Notes: a model not told the origin generated them from the letters alone. Positions 28,488 to 37,893 are shown, counted from the stretch's first letter. The stretch is 64,000 nucleotides of DNA from Pseudonocardia terrae (GCF_021343995.1 NZ_JAJTTE010000012.1:62001-126000); one strand, 5' to 3'. Program-made: numbers and translations.

Positions 28488-29221
28488 CCCGGACGCTCGA
28501 GCTGTCGCTGGCGTGGGCCGGCGACGGTGCGGCGCACCTGCGCGGGCTCATGGACCGGATGGGCGACGAGGCCTTCCAGGCCCCGTCCGCCCTGCCCGGC
28601 TGGACGCGCGCGCACGTGCTCAGCCACGTCGCCCGCAACGCCGAGGCGATGATGAACCTGCTGCACTGGGCGCGAACGGGGGAGGAGACCCCCGCCTACG
28701 CCGACGACACCCAGCGGGACGCGGACATCGCCACCGGGGCGCAGCGCGACCCGGCCGCGATCCGCGAGGACGTGGTCGCGACCTCGGACAAGCTCGCGCA
28801 GGTCGTGAAGGCGATGCCCGAGGAGGCGTGGTCGCGCAGCATCCGCGACCGGCAGGGCCGCGAGGTGCCGGCGACCGAGATCGCCTGGATGCGGGCGCGG
28901 GAGATGTGGATCCACTCCGTCGACCTCGACGTCGGCGCCTCCTTCGAGGACTTCCCGCAGCCCATGCTGTGCGAACTCGTCGCCGACGTGGCGGCGAACC
29001 TGGCGGCGCGGCCCGGAACCCCGGCGGTGCGGCTCGTCGCGGGCGACCGCGACCAGGCGTGGACGACCGCGGCCGAGGGCACCTCGCCTGCCCTCTCGGT
29101 CGAGGCGCCCGTCGCCGACCTGGCGGAGTGGGTGTCGGGGCGCGGGCGCTCGCGCCGGATCAGGGCCGTCACGCCCGAGGGCGAGCCGACGCAGGTCCCG
29201 GAGCTGCCCGCCTGGCTGTAG
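28484..29221 (+). CDS. maleylpyruvate isomerase family, mycothiol-dependent enzyme
   Basis: 245 aa of the DinB-like four-helix family. ALPGWTRAHVLSHVARNAEA gives the first metal His (His48) and REMWIHSVDLDVG gives the E-x3-H pair that completes the zinc site, as in the Corynebacterium mycothiol-dependent maleylpyruvate isomerase. The ATG sits inside the stop of the preceding hydrolase gene, so the two are co-translated. Mycothiol replaces glutathione in actinobacteria. Family members have other thiol-transfer roles, so the exact substrate depends on the operon argument. Confidence 0.85.
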   Translation: MTRTLELSLAWAGDGAAHLRGLMDRMGDEAFQAPSALPGWTRAHVLSHVARNAEAMMNLLHWARTGEETPAYADDTQRDADIATGAQRDPAAIREDVVATSDKLAQVVKAMPEEAWSRSIRDRQGREVPATEIAWMRAREMWIHSVDLDVGASFEDFPQPMLCELVADVAANLAARPGTPAVRLVAGDRDQAWTTAAEGTSPALSVEAPVADLAEWVSGRGRSRRIRAVTPEGEPTQVPELPAWL

Positions 29222-29283
29222 GGCCCGCTTCGCCGCAGCCTCGGTCCCAGCCCTCGGTCAGAGCCCACGGTCGGAGCCCTCGG

Positions 29284-30018
29284 TCAGGGGCGGTCGCGGC
29301 GGGTGAGCTCGTCGAGCCTCGTCTGCACCTCCTCGAGGCGGGTGAGGGTCTCGTCGAGGCGGGCGTGCAGGACCGCCACCTCGGCCGTCAGCAGGGCGAC
29401 CGCGCCCGGGTCCTCGGCCGAGGCCTCCGGCGACGCGGCGGCGGCAGCCGGGACGCCGGGTTCGAGGCCGGTCGGGCGGCCCTCGAGCACGACCTGCACC
29501 CCGCCCGCGAGCTCGGCGAACCGGTCGGGACCGAGCACCGGGCGGTCGGCGGCGCAGTTGCGGCAGACCGGGAGGAGCCGCCGCCAGCCGACGCTTCCGG
29601 CCCCCGAGTCCGCCAGCAGGTCGGCCGGGCGGCCGCACTCGCAGCGCCCGATGCGGACGATCTTGACCCGTTGGCGGGCGTACCGCAGGCCGCGCTCGTA
29701 GCGCCGGTACCGGCCCGACGCCGCGATCTCCAGCAGCACGGCGCTGCGATGGTCCGGCTCGCACGCCAGATCGCGCGCGGCACCCATCTCGTGGAAGCAG
29801 TAGAACCCGCAGTCACACCAGCGCGACGGGCAGGCGTGCCGCGAGCCGTGCGCGCAGATGGCGTCGTCCACCGCGCGGTAGACGTGCGCCCTGCCGAGGG
29901 TCACGCCGCTGAACCCGCAGCTCGCGCCGTCGGCGGCGAGCATCGGGTACGCCAGCTTGAACCCCGGCAGGGGCTCGTCGGAATGTTCGCGCGGGCTGCG
30001 GGCGAAGGGACCGCCCAC
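29284..30018 (-). CDS. cysteine-rich protein with C-terminal coiled coil, function unknown
   Basis: I do not recognise this gene. From GTG 30018 it is 244 aa; the frame extends to 30174, but that extension is Arg/Ser/Pro-rich and overlaps the small gene upstream, so it is doubted. About 12 Cys with His lie at residues 35-180, arranged as C-x3-H-x3-H-x-C, CDCGFYC, CECG and C-x2-C (LLPVCRNC), suggesting two or more zinc sites. RYRRYERGLRYARQRVK is strongly basic. The last 45 residues (LLTAEVAVLHARLDETLTRL) form a coiled coil. A nucleic-acid-binding or scaffold role is possible. Confidence 0.65.
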   Translation of the reverse strand: MGGPFARSPREHSDEPLPGFKLAYPMLAADGASCGFSGVTLGRAHVYRAVDDAICAHGSRHACPSRWCDCGFYCFHEMGAARDLACEPDHRSAVLLEIAASGRYRRYERGLRYARQRVKIVRIGRCECGRPADLLADSGAGSVGWRRLLPVCRNCAADRPVLGPDRFAELAGGVQVVLEGRPTGLEPGVPAAAAASPEASAEDPGAVALLTAEVAVLHARLDETLTRLEEVQTRLDELTRRDRP

Positions 30019-30031
30019 CGACCCGGCCCGG

Positions 30032-30193
30032 TCAGACCCGGGCGGGACGCTCGGCCGGGGTGTCCTCCGCCAGGGCGGCGGTGACGACCGGGACCGTGTC
30101 GTGCGCCTGTGACGCGGGCTCGCGGGTCTCGGCGAGGCGCTCGGCCTCCCGGTCGACCGCGACACCCTCCGCAAGCTTCCTGCCCAACCTCAT
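30032..30193 (-). CDS. small protein of 53 aa, function unknown
   Basis: The frame runs from ATG 30193, placed 6 nt after GGGAGG, to TGA at 30032, 13 nt before the start of the cysteine-rich protein gene, so the two may be co-transcribed. It starts MRLGRKLAEGVAVDREAERL and is charged, mostly helical in appearance, without Cys or membrane segment. The good ribosome site and spacing make it more likely real than not; a shadow frame cannot be excluded. Confidence 0.55.
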   Translation of the reverse strand: MRLGRKLAEGVAVDREAERLAETREPASQAHDTVPVVTAALAEDTPAERPARV

Positions 30194-30947
30194 GACGCCT
30201 CCCGGTTGTAGCGGTGAACGCTTGCGTATCAGGCTGATCCTTCGCCGCGGAGTTGTCCAGAGGAGGCGATGCCGACCGTGTACCTCCTCGCCCGGACGGC
30301 GGCACCCCTGCCTGCAGCGGGTGCGCAATGACGGGATTCCTCGCCCGTTCGAGGTGATGCGGGGCTCGGGCCCCCGGTTCCGCCGCTCGGGCGTAGGCCG
30401 CCCGCGCCCTTCCGCCCACCCGCGCCGGGCGTCGTGCGGGCCGTCGACCGGGTGTGCGACGGGACGGGCGGATGTGGGGCCGGGCTCGGGGGGTGTGCCG
30501 GGCCCCGATCGGTGTGGCAGGCCCGGATGGGGTGTGGCAGGCCCGGATGGGGTGTGGCAGGCCCGGATAGGGTGTGGCAGGTGTGGACGGCTGTGGCCGG
30601 GCCGGAGAGGCGTCGACGACGAGGGCGAAGGAGACGGCGTCGAACGGTCTAAGCAGACCGCGCTCGACCGTCCGGCCGGGGCAGACGACCTGCACCGCGG
30701 CCGCGCCGTTCCCCGCGACGGCGCCGCCGCCCGGTTCGGCGGGCAGCACCGAGGCCCGGGGCACCGGGGAGACCACGGTGTCCCCGGTCGACACGACGTC
30801 CGCGTCTCCCGCGCCCACCGGGTCGGCACCGGTCCCGGTCGGCCGGGACCCAGGGCGTCCGGCGGCGGGGAACCCGACGACGACAACACCCCGCGTTCCA
30901 CCGCCCAAGTCGGTCCGCCCGCCGTAGGGTGCGCGCGTGAGCACGCC
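30194..30947. other. 754-bp gap without a supported gene
   Basis: Open frames here are short, Arg/Pro-rich shadows. The stretch holds ACGCTTGCGT (30218-30227, near-palindromic) close to the small gene, the 20-bp tandem repeat at 30491-30590, and the upstream region of the RNB gene. No RNA gene or terminator was recognised. Confidence 0.5.
30491..30590. repeat. 20-bp tandem repeat, five units
   Basis: Unit GGTGTGGCAGGCCCGGATGG is exact at 30511-30530 and 30531-30550, one base off at 30551-30570, and degenerate at 30491-30510 and 30571-30590. Confidence 0.85.
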
Positions 30948-32375
30948 ATGAGTGCGGTCCCGGACTTCGCCGCCGTCCGTGCCGAGTTCGGCCTGCCCGC
31001 CGACGGCACGGCCTTCCCACCGGCGGTGCTCGCCGAGGCCGAGCGCGCCGCCGCCGCGGGCCCGGACGACCCCCGCTCCGGCCCCCGCGTCGACGCCACC
31101 GACGTCCCGCTCGTGACCATCGACCCGTCGGGCTCGAAGGACCTGGACCAGGCGGTCGGCCTCGTCCGCACGCCCCGCGGTTTCCTCGTGCACTACGCGA
31201 TCGCCGACCTCGGGGCCGTCGTCGAGCCCGGCGGGCCGCTCGACACCGAGGTCCGCCGCCGCGGCCAGACCCTCTACCTGCCCGACGGCGCGGTCCCGCT
31301 GCACCCGCCGGTCCTGTCCGAGGACGCCGCGAGCCTGCTGCCCGACGGGCCGCGCGCGGCCGTGCTCTGGCGCATCGAGCTCGACCGCGAGGGCGCGGTC
31401 GTGAGCGCCGACGTCCGGCGGGCGCTGGTGCGCTCCCTGGCGCGGCTGGACTACGCGGGGGTGCAGGCCGCGGTGGACGCGGGCTGCCCGCACCCGGCGA
31501 TCTCCGCCCTGGCCGAGCTGGGCCCGCTGCGCCGTGCCCGGGCCGTCGCGCGTGGGGCGATCGAGCTGGAGCTGCCGGAGCAGGAGGTCGTGCCGGACGG
31601 GACCGGCTGGACGGTCCGGGTGCGCCGCCGCACGGCGGTGGAGGACTGGAACGCGGAGATCTCGCTGCTCACCGGGCAGGTCGCGGCGCAGATGATGCTC
31701 GACGCCGGGATCGGGGTGCTGCGCACGCTCCCCGCGCCGGACCCCGAGGCCGTGGCCGCGCTGCGGGCGACCGCGCTCGAGCTGGGGCTGGACTGGCCCG
31801 AGGGCGAGTCGCCGGCGCGGGTGCTCGCCGGGCTGCCCCGCCCCGCCGACGGCGCCGATCCGGCCGACCGGCGTGCGCTGGCCGTCCGGCGGGCCGCCAC
31901 GACGCTGCTGCGCGGTGCGGCCTACGCGTCCATCGGCGCGGGGACACCGCCGCCCGCGGACCCGGGGCACGGGGGTATCGGGGCGCCGTACGCGCACGTC
32001 ACCGCACCCTTGCGACGCCTGGTCGACCGGTTCGGCAGCGAGGTCTGCCTGGCCCTCGCGGCCGGGCGGGAGGTGCCCGGCTGGCTGGCGGAGGCGCTCC
32101 CGACGCTGCCCGGCGTGATGAGCGCGTCGGACACCCAGGCCGCCCGGGTGGACCGGGCCTGCACGGACCGCACCGAGGCGGCGGTGCTGGCCGGCCGGGT
32201 GGGGGAGGAGCTCGAGGTCGTGGTGTTGCGCCGGGAACCGGGCGAGGTCTTCCTCGCCGATCCGCCGGTCCTGGCGAAGTGCGACGGCGCGCTCGCGCCC
32301 GGCACGCTCGCCCGCGCCCGGCTCGTCGAGGCCGATCCCGCGACGGGTCGGGTGAGGTTCGCCTTACCTGACTGA
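30948..32375 (+). CDS. RNB-domain ribonuclease (RNase II/R family)
   Basis: 475 aa. TIDPSGSKDLDQAVGL is the acidic metal-binding motif of the RNB domain, and YAIADLGAVVEPGGPLD, RRRGQTLYLPDGAVPLHPP, IGAPYAHVTAPLRRLVDRF (catalytic arginine region) follow in order. It would degrade single-stranded RNA 3' to 5'. Unlike E. coli RNase II it has no cold-shock domains in front, the compact form usual in actinobacteria. ATG 30948 gives the typical N-terminus. Next gene starts 108 bp later. Confidence 0.9.
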   Translation: MSAVPDFAAVRAEFGLPADGTAFPPAVLAEAERAAAAGPDDPRSGPRVDATDVPLVTIDPSGSKDLDQAVGLVRTPRGFLVHYAIADLGAVVEPGGPLDTEVRRRGQTLYLPDGAVPLHPPVLSEDAASLLPDGPRAAVLWRIELDREGAVVSADVRRALVRSLARLDYAGVQAAVDAGCPHPAISALAELGPLRRARAVARGAIELELPEQEVVPDGTGWTVRVRRRTAVEDWNAEISLLTGQVAAQMMLDAGIGVLRTLPAPDPEAVAALRATALELGLDWPEGESPARVLAGLPRPADGADPADRRALAVRRAATTLLRGAAYASIGAGTPPPADPGHGGIGAPYAHVTAPLRRLVDRFGSEVCLALAAGREVPGWLAEALPTLPGVMSASDTQAARVDRACTDRTEAAVLAGRVGEELEVVVLRREPGEVFLADPPVLAKCDGALAPGTLARARLVEADPATGRVRFALPD

Positions 32376-32440
32376 CCCCTCCCTGCTCAACCCCGATCGA
32401 GTGTCCGCACCGACACGCTCCGCGACGGCCCCCAGCGGGC

Positions 32441-32446
32441 TAGCGT
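32441..32446 (+). promoter_or_regulatory. candidate -10 TAGCGT for the glutamate-cysteine ligase-like gene
   Basis: TAGCGT sits about 37 nt before GTG 32484, leaving a short leader with GGTGGAGGACGAGG as ribosome site. Confidence 0.4.
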
Positions 32447-32483
32447 CGGCCGCCGGCACGAACCGGCGGGGTGGAGGACGAGG

Positions 32484-33560
32484 GTGGCGCAGGTCAGGTA
32501 CGGGATCGAGCACGAGCTGGCGTTCCGCCGCGCCGACGGCGCGTTCGCCGACTTCACGAACACCACCTTCGAGGAGCTGCAGGGCATCGTCGACGCCCTG
32601 CCCGAGGACCCCGCCGACTATCCCGACCTGCGGATCGGTGACCAGGGCATCAAGCGCAAGCGGTGGTACGTCGAGGGGTTCGAGCGCTTCGACGACGCGG
32701 GCGGGCTCGTGCGGTGCGACCCGAAGGGCATCGAGATCCGCACCCGGATCCACGACTCCGTGGAGGAGACGGTCGCGGCGCTGACGACCGACCTGGGGGC
32801 GCTGGAGCGCGAGGCGGCCACCCGCGGGCTGGAGCCGTACCCGATCGGGTTCAATCCCGTGCGGTCGAGCTACCCGATCGTCCCGGAGCTGAACGCCTGG
32901 GAGCGCGCCCACCGCACGGGTTCGCCGGAGGAGCGCACCGCGCACCTGCACATGGTCACCCACGGACCGGATCTCAACCTGTCCGTCGCGGGGCTCGGCG
33001 GCGCCGCCCTGGTCGACGTCGGGGAGAAGCTCACCCACTACAGCCCCTGGCTCGTGCCGCTGGCCTTCTCCTCGCCCTTCCGCGACGGGGTGCCCTGGGG
33101 CGGGCTGTCGGCCCGGACGGCCGTGCGCACGGGGCTGCGACCCGCGGCGATGGTGTTCCTCGAGCCCGGTTCACCGCACGCGGTCGCGTCCGACCCCTCG
33201 CTCACCCAGCCCGCGCGGCTGCCGGCGGAGGTCGGGCGGATCGAGTTCAAGGCGTTCGACACCTGCCCCGACCCCGTGCTGTACGGCGAGCTCCTCAGCC
33301 TGCTGACCGGCCTCGTGCTCGACGACACCCTGCCGGGCCGGCGGCGCACCCCGGACGCCGCGTTGCACCGGCACGTCGCCGTGGAGGGGCTGGCGGATCC
33401 GGAGACACACGCCCGGACCGGTGCCCTGCTCGACGCGGCGGAGCGGGCGCTGGCGGACCGGCCGGCGGACCTGGCCCGGATGGTCGCGCTGCGCGAGCGG
33501 TGGCGGGCCCGCGACTGCCCGGCCGCGACGATGCTCGCCCGGCGGCCGGTCACGACGTGA
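32484..33560 (+). CDS. glutamate-cysteine ligase family (GCS2) protein
   Basis: 358 aa. RYGIEHELAFRR contains the G-I-E-x-E motif of ATP-dependent carboxylate-amine ligases (GCS2/YbdK/EgtA); AHLHMVTHGPDLNLSV and GRIEFKAFDTCPDP give further metal and substrate residues. These enzymes join glutamate or another acid to an amine through an acyl-phosphate. EgtA would imply ergothioneine synthesis, but no other egt gene is nearby, so the substrate is left open. It is convergent with panB across a strong hairpin. Confidence 0.75.
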   Translation: MAQVRYGIEHELAFRRADGAFADFTNTTFEELQGIVDALPEDPADYPDLRIGDQGIKRKRWYVEGFERFDDAGGLVRCDPKGIEIRTRIHDSVEETVAALTTDLGALEREAATRGLEPYPIGFNPVRSSYPIVPELNAWERAHRTGSPEERTAHLHMVTHGPDLNLSVAGLGGAALVDVGEKLTHYSPWLVPLAFSSPFRDGVPWGGLSARTAVRTGLRPAAMVFLEPGSPHAVASDPSLTQPARLPAEVGRIEFKAFDTCPDPVLYGELLSLLTGLVLDDTLPGRRRTPDAALHRHVAVEGLADPETHARTGALLDAAERALADRPADLARMVALRERWRARDCPAATMLARRPVTT

Positions 33561-33567
33561 GCGGAGC

Positions 33568-33606
33568 GGACGGTGCCCCCTTCCCTGACGAACGGGGGCG
33601 CCGTCC
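33568..33606. terminator. bidirectional terminator between the ligase gene and panB
   Basis: GGACGGTGCCCCC (33568-33580) pairs with GGGGGCGCCGTCC (33594-33606): 13 bp with one G-U, 13-nt loop, between convergent stops. Confidence 0.75.
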
Positions 33607-33612
33607 ACCGGG

Positions 33613-34542
33613 TCAGTGGTAGGTGTGCGCCTCGTCCGGGTAGGCCCCGCCGCGGACGTCCTCGGCGTAGGCGCGGGCCGCGTCGAGCAGGATCCCGCCC
33701 AGGTCGGCGTAGGGCTTGACGAAGCGCGGCTTGCGGCCCCGGTTCATCCCGGCCATGTCGGACCAGACGAGCACCTGCGCGTCGCAGTCCGGGCCGGCGC
33801 CGATACCGATCGTCGGGATCGTGAGCTCCGCGGTGACCCGCTTCGCGACCTCGCCCGGCACCATCTCCAGCACGACGGCGAACGCGCCCGCCTCCTGCAG
33901 CGCCAGGGCGTCGTCGACCAGGCGCTGCTCGCCGGACTGGCCGCGACCCTGGATCCGGAACCCGCCGAGGGCGTGCTCGCTCTGCGGGGTGAAGCCGAGG
34001 TGCGCCATGACCGGGATGCCGGCGGCGGTGAGCGCCTGGACCTGCGGGGCGTAGTGGGCGCCGCCCTCGAGTTTGACGGCGTGCGCGCCGCCCTCCTTCA
34101 TGAACCGGAAGGCGGTCTCGAGGGCCTGCGCGGGGGAGACCTGGTAGCTGCCGAAGGGCAGGTCGGCCACCACGAGGGCGTGCTTCGCGCCCCGGACCAC
34201 CGCCTTGACCAGCGGCATCAGCTCGTCGACGGTGACGGGCAGGGTGTTGTCGTGGCCGAAGACGTTGTTGCCGGCGGAGTCGCCGACGAGCAGGACCGGG
34301 ATGCCGGCCTCGTCGAAGATCTCCGCGGAGTAGACGTCGTAGGCGGTGAGCATCGGCCAGCGCTCGCCGCGGTGCTTCATCTCGGTGAGGTGGTGCACCC
34401 GGGTGCGCTTCTGCCGGGCGGCGCTGCGGTAGGGCGCCTGCACCTCACCGTTCGCAGAGCCGACTGCAGAGCCGTTCGCAGAGCCGTCCGCACCGTTCGC
34501 GGGGGTGCCGTCGCCGGGCGTGCCGGTGGTGTCGCGGGACAT
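33613..34542 (-). CDS. panB: 3-methyl-2-oxobutanoate hydroxymethyltransferase
   Basis: 309 aa from ATG 34542, after [62 protein letters not shown] and [20 protein letters not shown] are PanB blocks; the Asp/Glu of VGDSAG and KLEGG bind Mg2+ and substrate. First committed step of pantothenate synthesis using 5,10-methylene-THF. The N-terminal 30 residues are an added Gly/Ala/Asn/Ser-rich tail (repeats [13 protein letters not shown]). Divergent from the secreted peptidase gene. Confidence 0.95.
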   Translation of the reverse strand: MSRDTTGTPGDGTPANGADGSANGSAVGSANGEVQAPYRSAARQKRTRVHHLTEMKHRGERWPMLTAYDVYSAEIFDEAGIPVLLVGDSAGNNVFGHDNTLPVTVDELMPLVKAVVRGAKHALVVADLPFGSYQVSPAQALETAFRFMKEGGAHAVKLEGGAHYAPQVQALTAAGIPVMAHLGFTPQSEHALGGFRIQGRGQSGEQRLVDDALALQEAGAFAVVLEMVPGEVAKRVTAELTIPTIGIGAGPDCDAQVLVWSDMAGMNRGRKPRFVKPYADLGGILLDAARAYAEDVRGGAYPDEAHTYH

Positions 34543-34745
34543 CGTCGTCCGTCCTCCCTCGAGGCCTGCGCAGCAGGTCCCCGGGTCGTCTGGGTCCTTC
34601 TCGGGTCGTGCGCCGTGAGCGTGACACCCGGCGCCCGCCGGGCGCACGGTCCGGCGACGCACCTCACACGGTGGGGTGCGCGGCGCCGGGTCCCGCTCAC
34701 CGCACCCCGGGTGGCGGCCCGCGCCGCCACTGTCATGCTGGCGCG

Positions 34746-36386
34746 GTGCCTGGCTCCGTGTCGTCGCGCCGTCGCTCCCCGTTCGGGCTGCCCCACCTGG
34801 GCGTACGGGCCCTGACCGCGCTGGTCGCGGTCGTGGCCGCCGTCGCCCTCGCGGCGTGTTCCGCCCCGACCACGCCCGCGCCGACCGCGGCCGCCGCCAC
34901 CCCGGCGGGTGATCCTGCGCAGGATCCGGCGCTGGCCCGCTTCTACGGCCAGAAGCTGCAGTGGGGCGCCTGCACCGACTACGCGGCCTCGCCCGACGTC
35001 GCGGACCAGTACCGCGACCCGCGCTACCAGTGCGCGAAGCTCGAGGTCCCGCTCGACTACGCGCAGCCGGACGGCAAGACGGTGAAGATCGCCGTCCTGC
35101 GCTCGAAGGCGACCGACCAGGCCCACCGGATCGGCTCGCTGCTGGTCAACCCGGGTGGCCCCGGCGTCTCCGGCACGGAGCTCGTGCCGTCCATGGTCAA
35201 GTCCACGGAGAACTCGCCGGTGCAGGCGCGGTTCGACCTCGTCGGCTTCGACCCGCGCGGGGTCGGGGTCAGCGAGCCCTCGATCGACTGCCTGACCGAC
35301 GCCGAGCAGGACCAGTACCGGGCCACGGTCTACGCGGACCCGTCCCCGGCCGGGGTCGCCGCGCTGGAGGCGCACAACAAGCAGTACGCCGACCGCTGCA
35401 CCGCCCGGATGGGCGCGGACGTGCTCGCGCACCTGGGCACCCGCGAGGTCGTGAAGGACCTCGACGTGCTGCGCGCGGCCCTGGGCGACGAGAAGCTGAC
35501 CTACTACGGCTACTCGTACGGGACGTCGATCGGCTCGACCTACGCCGAGGCCTTCCCGACCCGGGTCCGGGCGATGGTGCTCGACGGCGCGGTCGACCCG
35601 ACCCAGGACACGGTGGAGACCAACATCGACCAGAGCGCCGGCTTCCAGCAGGCCTTCGACGCCTACGCGACCTGGTGCACGACCCAGCCGAACTGCCCGC
35701 TCGGCACCGACCCGAAGGCCACGACCGCGACCTGGCAGAAGATCGCGCAGCCGCTGATCGACCACCCTGCCAAGACCTCGGACCCCACCCGCACGCTGTC
35801 CTTCTCCGACGCGATCACCGGAGTGCAGCAGGCGCTGTACCTGCGCTCCCTGTGGCCGGCGCTGTCGCTGGGCATCTCCAAGCTCGCCGCGGGCGACGGC
35901 TCGGTCCTGCTCACCCTCGCCGACTTCTACTACAAGCGCACCAACGGGAAGTACGACAACACGCTCGAGGCCTTCCAGGCGATCACCTGCATGGACAACG
36001 ACCGCGTCACCGACCCGGCGCAGGTCGCGAAGCTCAACGAGGGCGTGGTGGCCGCGGCGCCGTTCACGGCGACCGGCCGCGGGGCCGTCGACGCCAAGGA
36101 CCCGTGCGCGTTCTGGCCCGTCCCGCCGACGATGGAGCCGCACCGGCCGGAGGCGAACGGGCTGGCCCCGGTCGTCGTCGTCTCGGTGACGGGCGACCCG
36201 GCCACGCCGTACCAGGCCGGCGTCGACCTCGCGCAGGACCTGAACGGGCGGCTGCTGAAGGTCGACGGCAACCAGCACACCGCCGGTTACCAGGGCAGCG
36301 GCTGCATCGACGACAAGCTCACGGCGTACCTGGTCGACGGCACCCTGCCGGCCGAGGGCGCCGAGTGCACGTTGCCGGCGCAGTGA
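34746..36386 (+). CDS. secreted alpha/beta-hydrolase, tripeptidyl aminopeptidase-like lipoprotein
   Basis: 546 aa from GTG 34746. Signal peptide with lipobox A-A-C-S near residue 38, so membrane-anchored. The hydrolase core has [10 protein letters not shown] (oxyanion), GYSYGTSIG (nucleophile Ser), TGDPATPY (Asp) and GNQHTAG (His), plus a C-terminal TAP-like extension. Similar to Streptomyces tripeptidyl aminopeptidases and the mycobacterial protease Rv2224c, which also lies between panB and glnA2. Cleaves short peptides or esters at the surface. Confidence 0.88.
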   Translation: MPGSVSSRRRSPFGLPHLGVRALTALVAVVAAVALAACSAPTTPAPTAAAATPAGDPAQDPALARFYGQKLQWGACTDYAASPDVADQYRDPRYQCAKLEVPLDYAQPDGKTVKIAVLRSKATDQAHRIGSLLVNPGGPGVSGTELVPSMVKSTENSPVQARFDLVGFDPRGVGVSEPSIDCLTDAEQDQYRATVYADPSPAGVAALEAHNKQYADRCTARMGADVLAHLGTREVVKDLDVLRAALGDEKLTYYGYSYGTSIGSTYAEAFPTRVRAMVLDGAVDPTQDTVETNIDQSAGFQQAFDAYATWCTTQPNCPLGTDPKATTATWQKIAQPLIDHPAKTSDPTRTLSFSDAITGVQQALYLRSLWPALSLGISKLAAGDGSVLLTLADFYYKRTNGKYDNTLEAFQAITCMDNDRVTDPAQVAKLNEGVVAAAPFTATGRGAVDAKDPCAFWPVPPTMEPHRPEANGLAPVVVVSVTGDPATPYQAGVDLAQDLNGRLLKVDGNQHTAGYQGSGCIDDKLTAYLVDGTLPAEGAECTLPAQ

Positions 36387-36442
36387 CCCCGCACCGAGCC
36401 TCACCCGTTCGCGCCGCGGTGTCGCACATCCTGAGCAGCCAC

Positions 36443-36458
36443 GAAACATTCACGTAAC
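36443..36458 (+). promoter_or_regulatory. candidate GlnR half-site before glnA2
   Basis: GAAAC, 6 nt, GTAAC (36443-36447 and 36454-36458) matches the inner two 5-mers of a GlnR double box; the outer 5-mers do not match. It lies just upstream of the -10-like TAGCCT. Confidence 0.35.
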
Positions 36459-36468
36459 ACGGCATTCC

Positions 36469-36474
36469 TAGCCT
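36469..36474 (+). promoter_or_regulatory. candidate -10 TAGCCT for glnA2
   Basis: TAGCCT ends 7 nt before ATG 36482, consistent with a leaderless transcript. Confidence 0.4.
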
Positions 36475-36481
36475 GGCGGCC

Positions 36482-37825
36482 ATGGACCGCCAGCAGGAAT
36501 TCGTGCTGCGCACGCTCGAGGAACGCGACATCCGCTTCGTGCGGCTGTGGTTCACCGACGTGCTCGGCTATCTCAAGTCGGTGGCGGTGGCCCCCGCCGA
36601 GCTCGAGGGGGCGTTCGCGGAGGGCATCGGGTTCGACGGCTCGGCGATCGAGGGCTTCGCCCGGGTCTACGAGTCGGACATGGTCGCCCGTCCCGATCCC
36701 TCCACCTTCCAGGTGCTGCCCTGGGAGACCGCCAACGGCGAGCACTACTCGGCGCGCATGTTCTGCGACATCGCCATGCCGGACGGCTCGCCGTCGTGGG
36801 CCGACCCGCGGCACGTGCTGCGGCGCGCCCTGTCCAAGGCCGGCGAGGCCGGCTTCACCTGCTACGTGCACCCCGAGATCGAGTTCTACCTGTTGCGCGA
36901 CCTGCCGTCGGACGGGTCACCGCCGATCGCCGCCGACTCCGGCGGCTACTTCGACCAGGCCAGCCACGACGTGGCGCCGCACTTCCGCCGCAACGCCATC
37001 GAGACGCTCGAGTCGATGGGCATCTCGGTCGAGTTCAGCCACCACGAGGGCGGGCCGGGCCAGCAGGAGATCGACCTGCGCTACGCCGACGCGCTCACCA
37101 TGGCCGACAACATCATGACCTTCCGCTACGTGGTGAAGGAGGTGGCGCTGACCCAGCGCGTGCGGGCGTCGTTCATGCCCAAGCCCTTCACCGACCACCC
37201 CGGGTCGGCCATGCACACGCACTTCTCGCTCTTCGAGGGCGACCGCAACGCCTTCCACGACCCGGACGACCCGTACGAGCTCTCCGCGACGGGCAAGGCG
37301 TTCGTCGCCGGGGTGCTGCGGCACGCGCGCGAGATGAGCGCCGTGACCAACCAGTGGGTCAACTCGTACAAGCGGCTGATCTCCGGCGGCGAGGCGCCGA
37401 CGGCGGTGTCGTGGGGCCACGCCAACCGCTCGGCGCTGGTCCGGGTGCCGATGTACTCGCCCGGCAAGTCGTCGACCCGGCGGGTGGAGATCCGCACGCT
37501 GGACAGCGCCTGCAACCCGTACCTGGCGTTCGCGGTGATCCTCGGGGCCGGCCTGCAGGGCGTGCAGAAGGGCTACGAGCTGCCCCCCGCCACCGAGGAC
37601 GACGTCTGGTCGCTCACCGACACCGAGCGTCGCGCCCTGGGCTACGAGGCCCTGCCGCAGAACCTCACCGAGGCCCTCGGCGCGATGGAGCACTCGGAGC
37701 TGGTCGCGGAGATCCTCGGCGAGCACGTGTTCGACTTCTTCCTGCGCAACAAGCGGGCGGAGTGGGACAACTACCGGCGCAACGTCACGCCGTACGAGCT
37801 GGCGACCTACCTGCCCGTCCTCTGA
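36482..37825 (+). CDS. glnA2: type I glutamine synthetase, GlnA2 type
   Basis: 447 aa. GFDGSAIEGFARVYESDM, HPEIEFYLL, HEGGPGQQEIDLRYADAL and MHTHFSLFEGDRNAF form the GS active site. In the segment that carries the adenylylated Tyr in GlnA1 (YSARNRS), this protein reads VSWGHANRSA, so it should escape GlnE. It is the homologue of mycobacterial GlnA2; in Streptomyces the GlnA2 group glutamylates polyamines, so the substrate may be an amine rather than ammonia. Synteny with panB, peptidase and glnE supports the name. Confidence 0.88.
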   Translation: MDRQQEFVLRTLEERDIRFVRLWFTDVLGYLKSVAVAPAELEGAFAEGIGFDGSAIEGFARVYESDMVARPDPSTFQVLPWETANGEHYSARMFCDIAMPDGSPSWADPRHVLRRALSKAGEAGFTCYVHPEIEFYLLRDLPSDGSPPIAADSGGYFDQASHDVAPHFRRNAIETLESMGISVEFSHHEGGPGQQEIDLRYADALTMADNIMTFRYVVKEVALTQRVRASFMPKPFTDHPGSAMHTHFSLFEGDRNAFHDPDDPYELSATGKAFVAGVLRHAREMSAVTNQWVNSYKRLISGGEAPTAVSWGHANRSALVRVPMYSPGKSSTRRVEIRTLDSACNPYLAFAVILGAGLQGVQKGYELPPATEDDVWSLTDTERRALGYEALPQNLTEALGAMEHSELVAEILGEHVFDFFLRNKRAEWDNYRRNVTPYELATYLPVL

Positions 37826-37840
37826 CCTGCGATGACGCAG

Positions 37841-37893
37841 TATGGAACCATAATGTCGATTCTGGCCGTCGATTCCGTCGTCATGGTTCCGTA
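37841..37893. repeat. inverted-repeat element with GGAACCAT core, copy B
   Basis: TATGGAACCATAATGTCGAT at 37841-37860 and, inverted, TCATGGTTCC at 37881-37890 fill the gap between glnA2 and the small DUF gene. The core is shared with the element at 20348-20447. The ATG of the following gene (37894) directly abuts it. Confidence 0.65.

Noticed and set aside
29284..30174. Longer version of the Cys-rich protein from 30174
   Set aside because: The extra 52 residues are Arg/Ser/Pro-rich and overlap the well-supported 53-aa gene.
30434..30652. 72-aa plus-strand frame over the 20-bp repeats
   Set aside because: Its repeats follow the DNA repeat and it ends in poly-Arg; no ribosome site, likely non-coding.
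32353..32371. IdeR/iron-box-like sequence TGAGGTTCGCCTTACCTGA
   Set aside because: About 14 of 19 positions match the consensus, but it is inside the last codons of the RNB gene and about 70 bp before the candidate promoter of the next gene. Could be chance.
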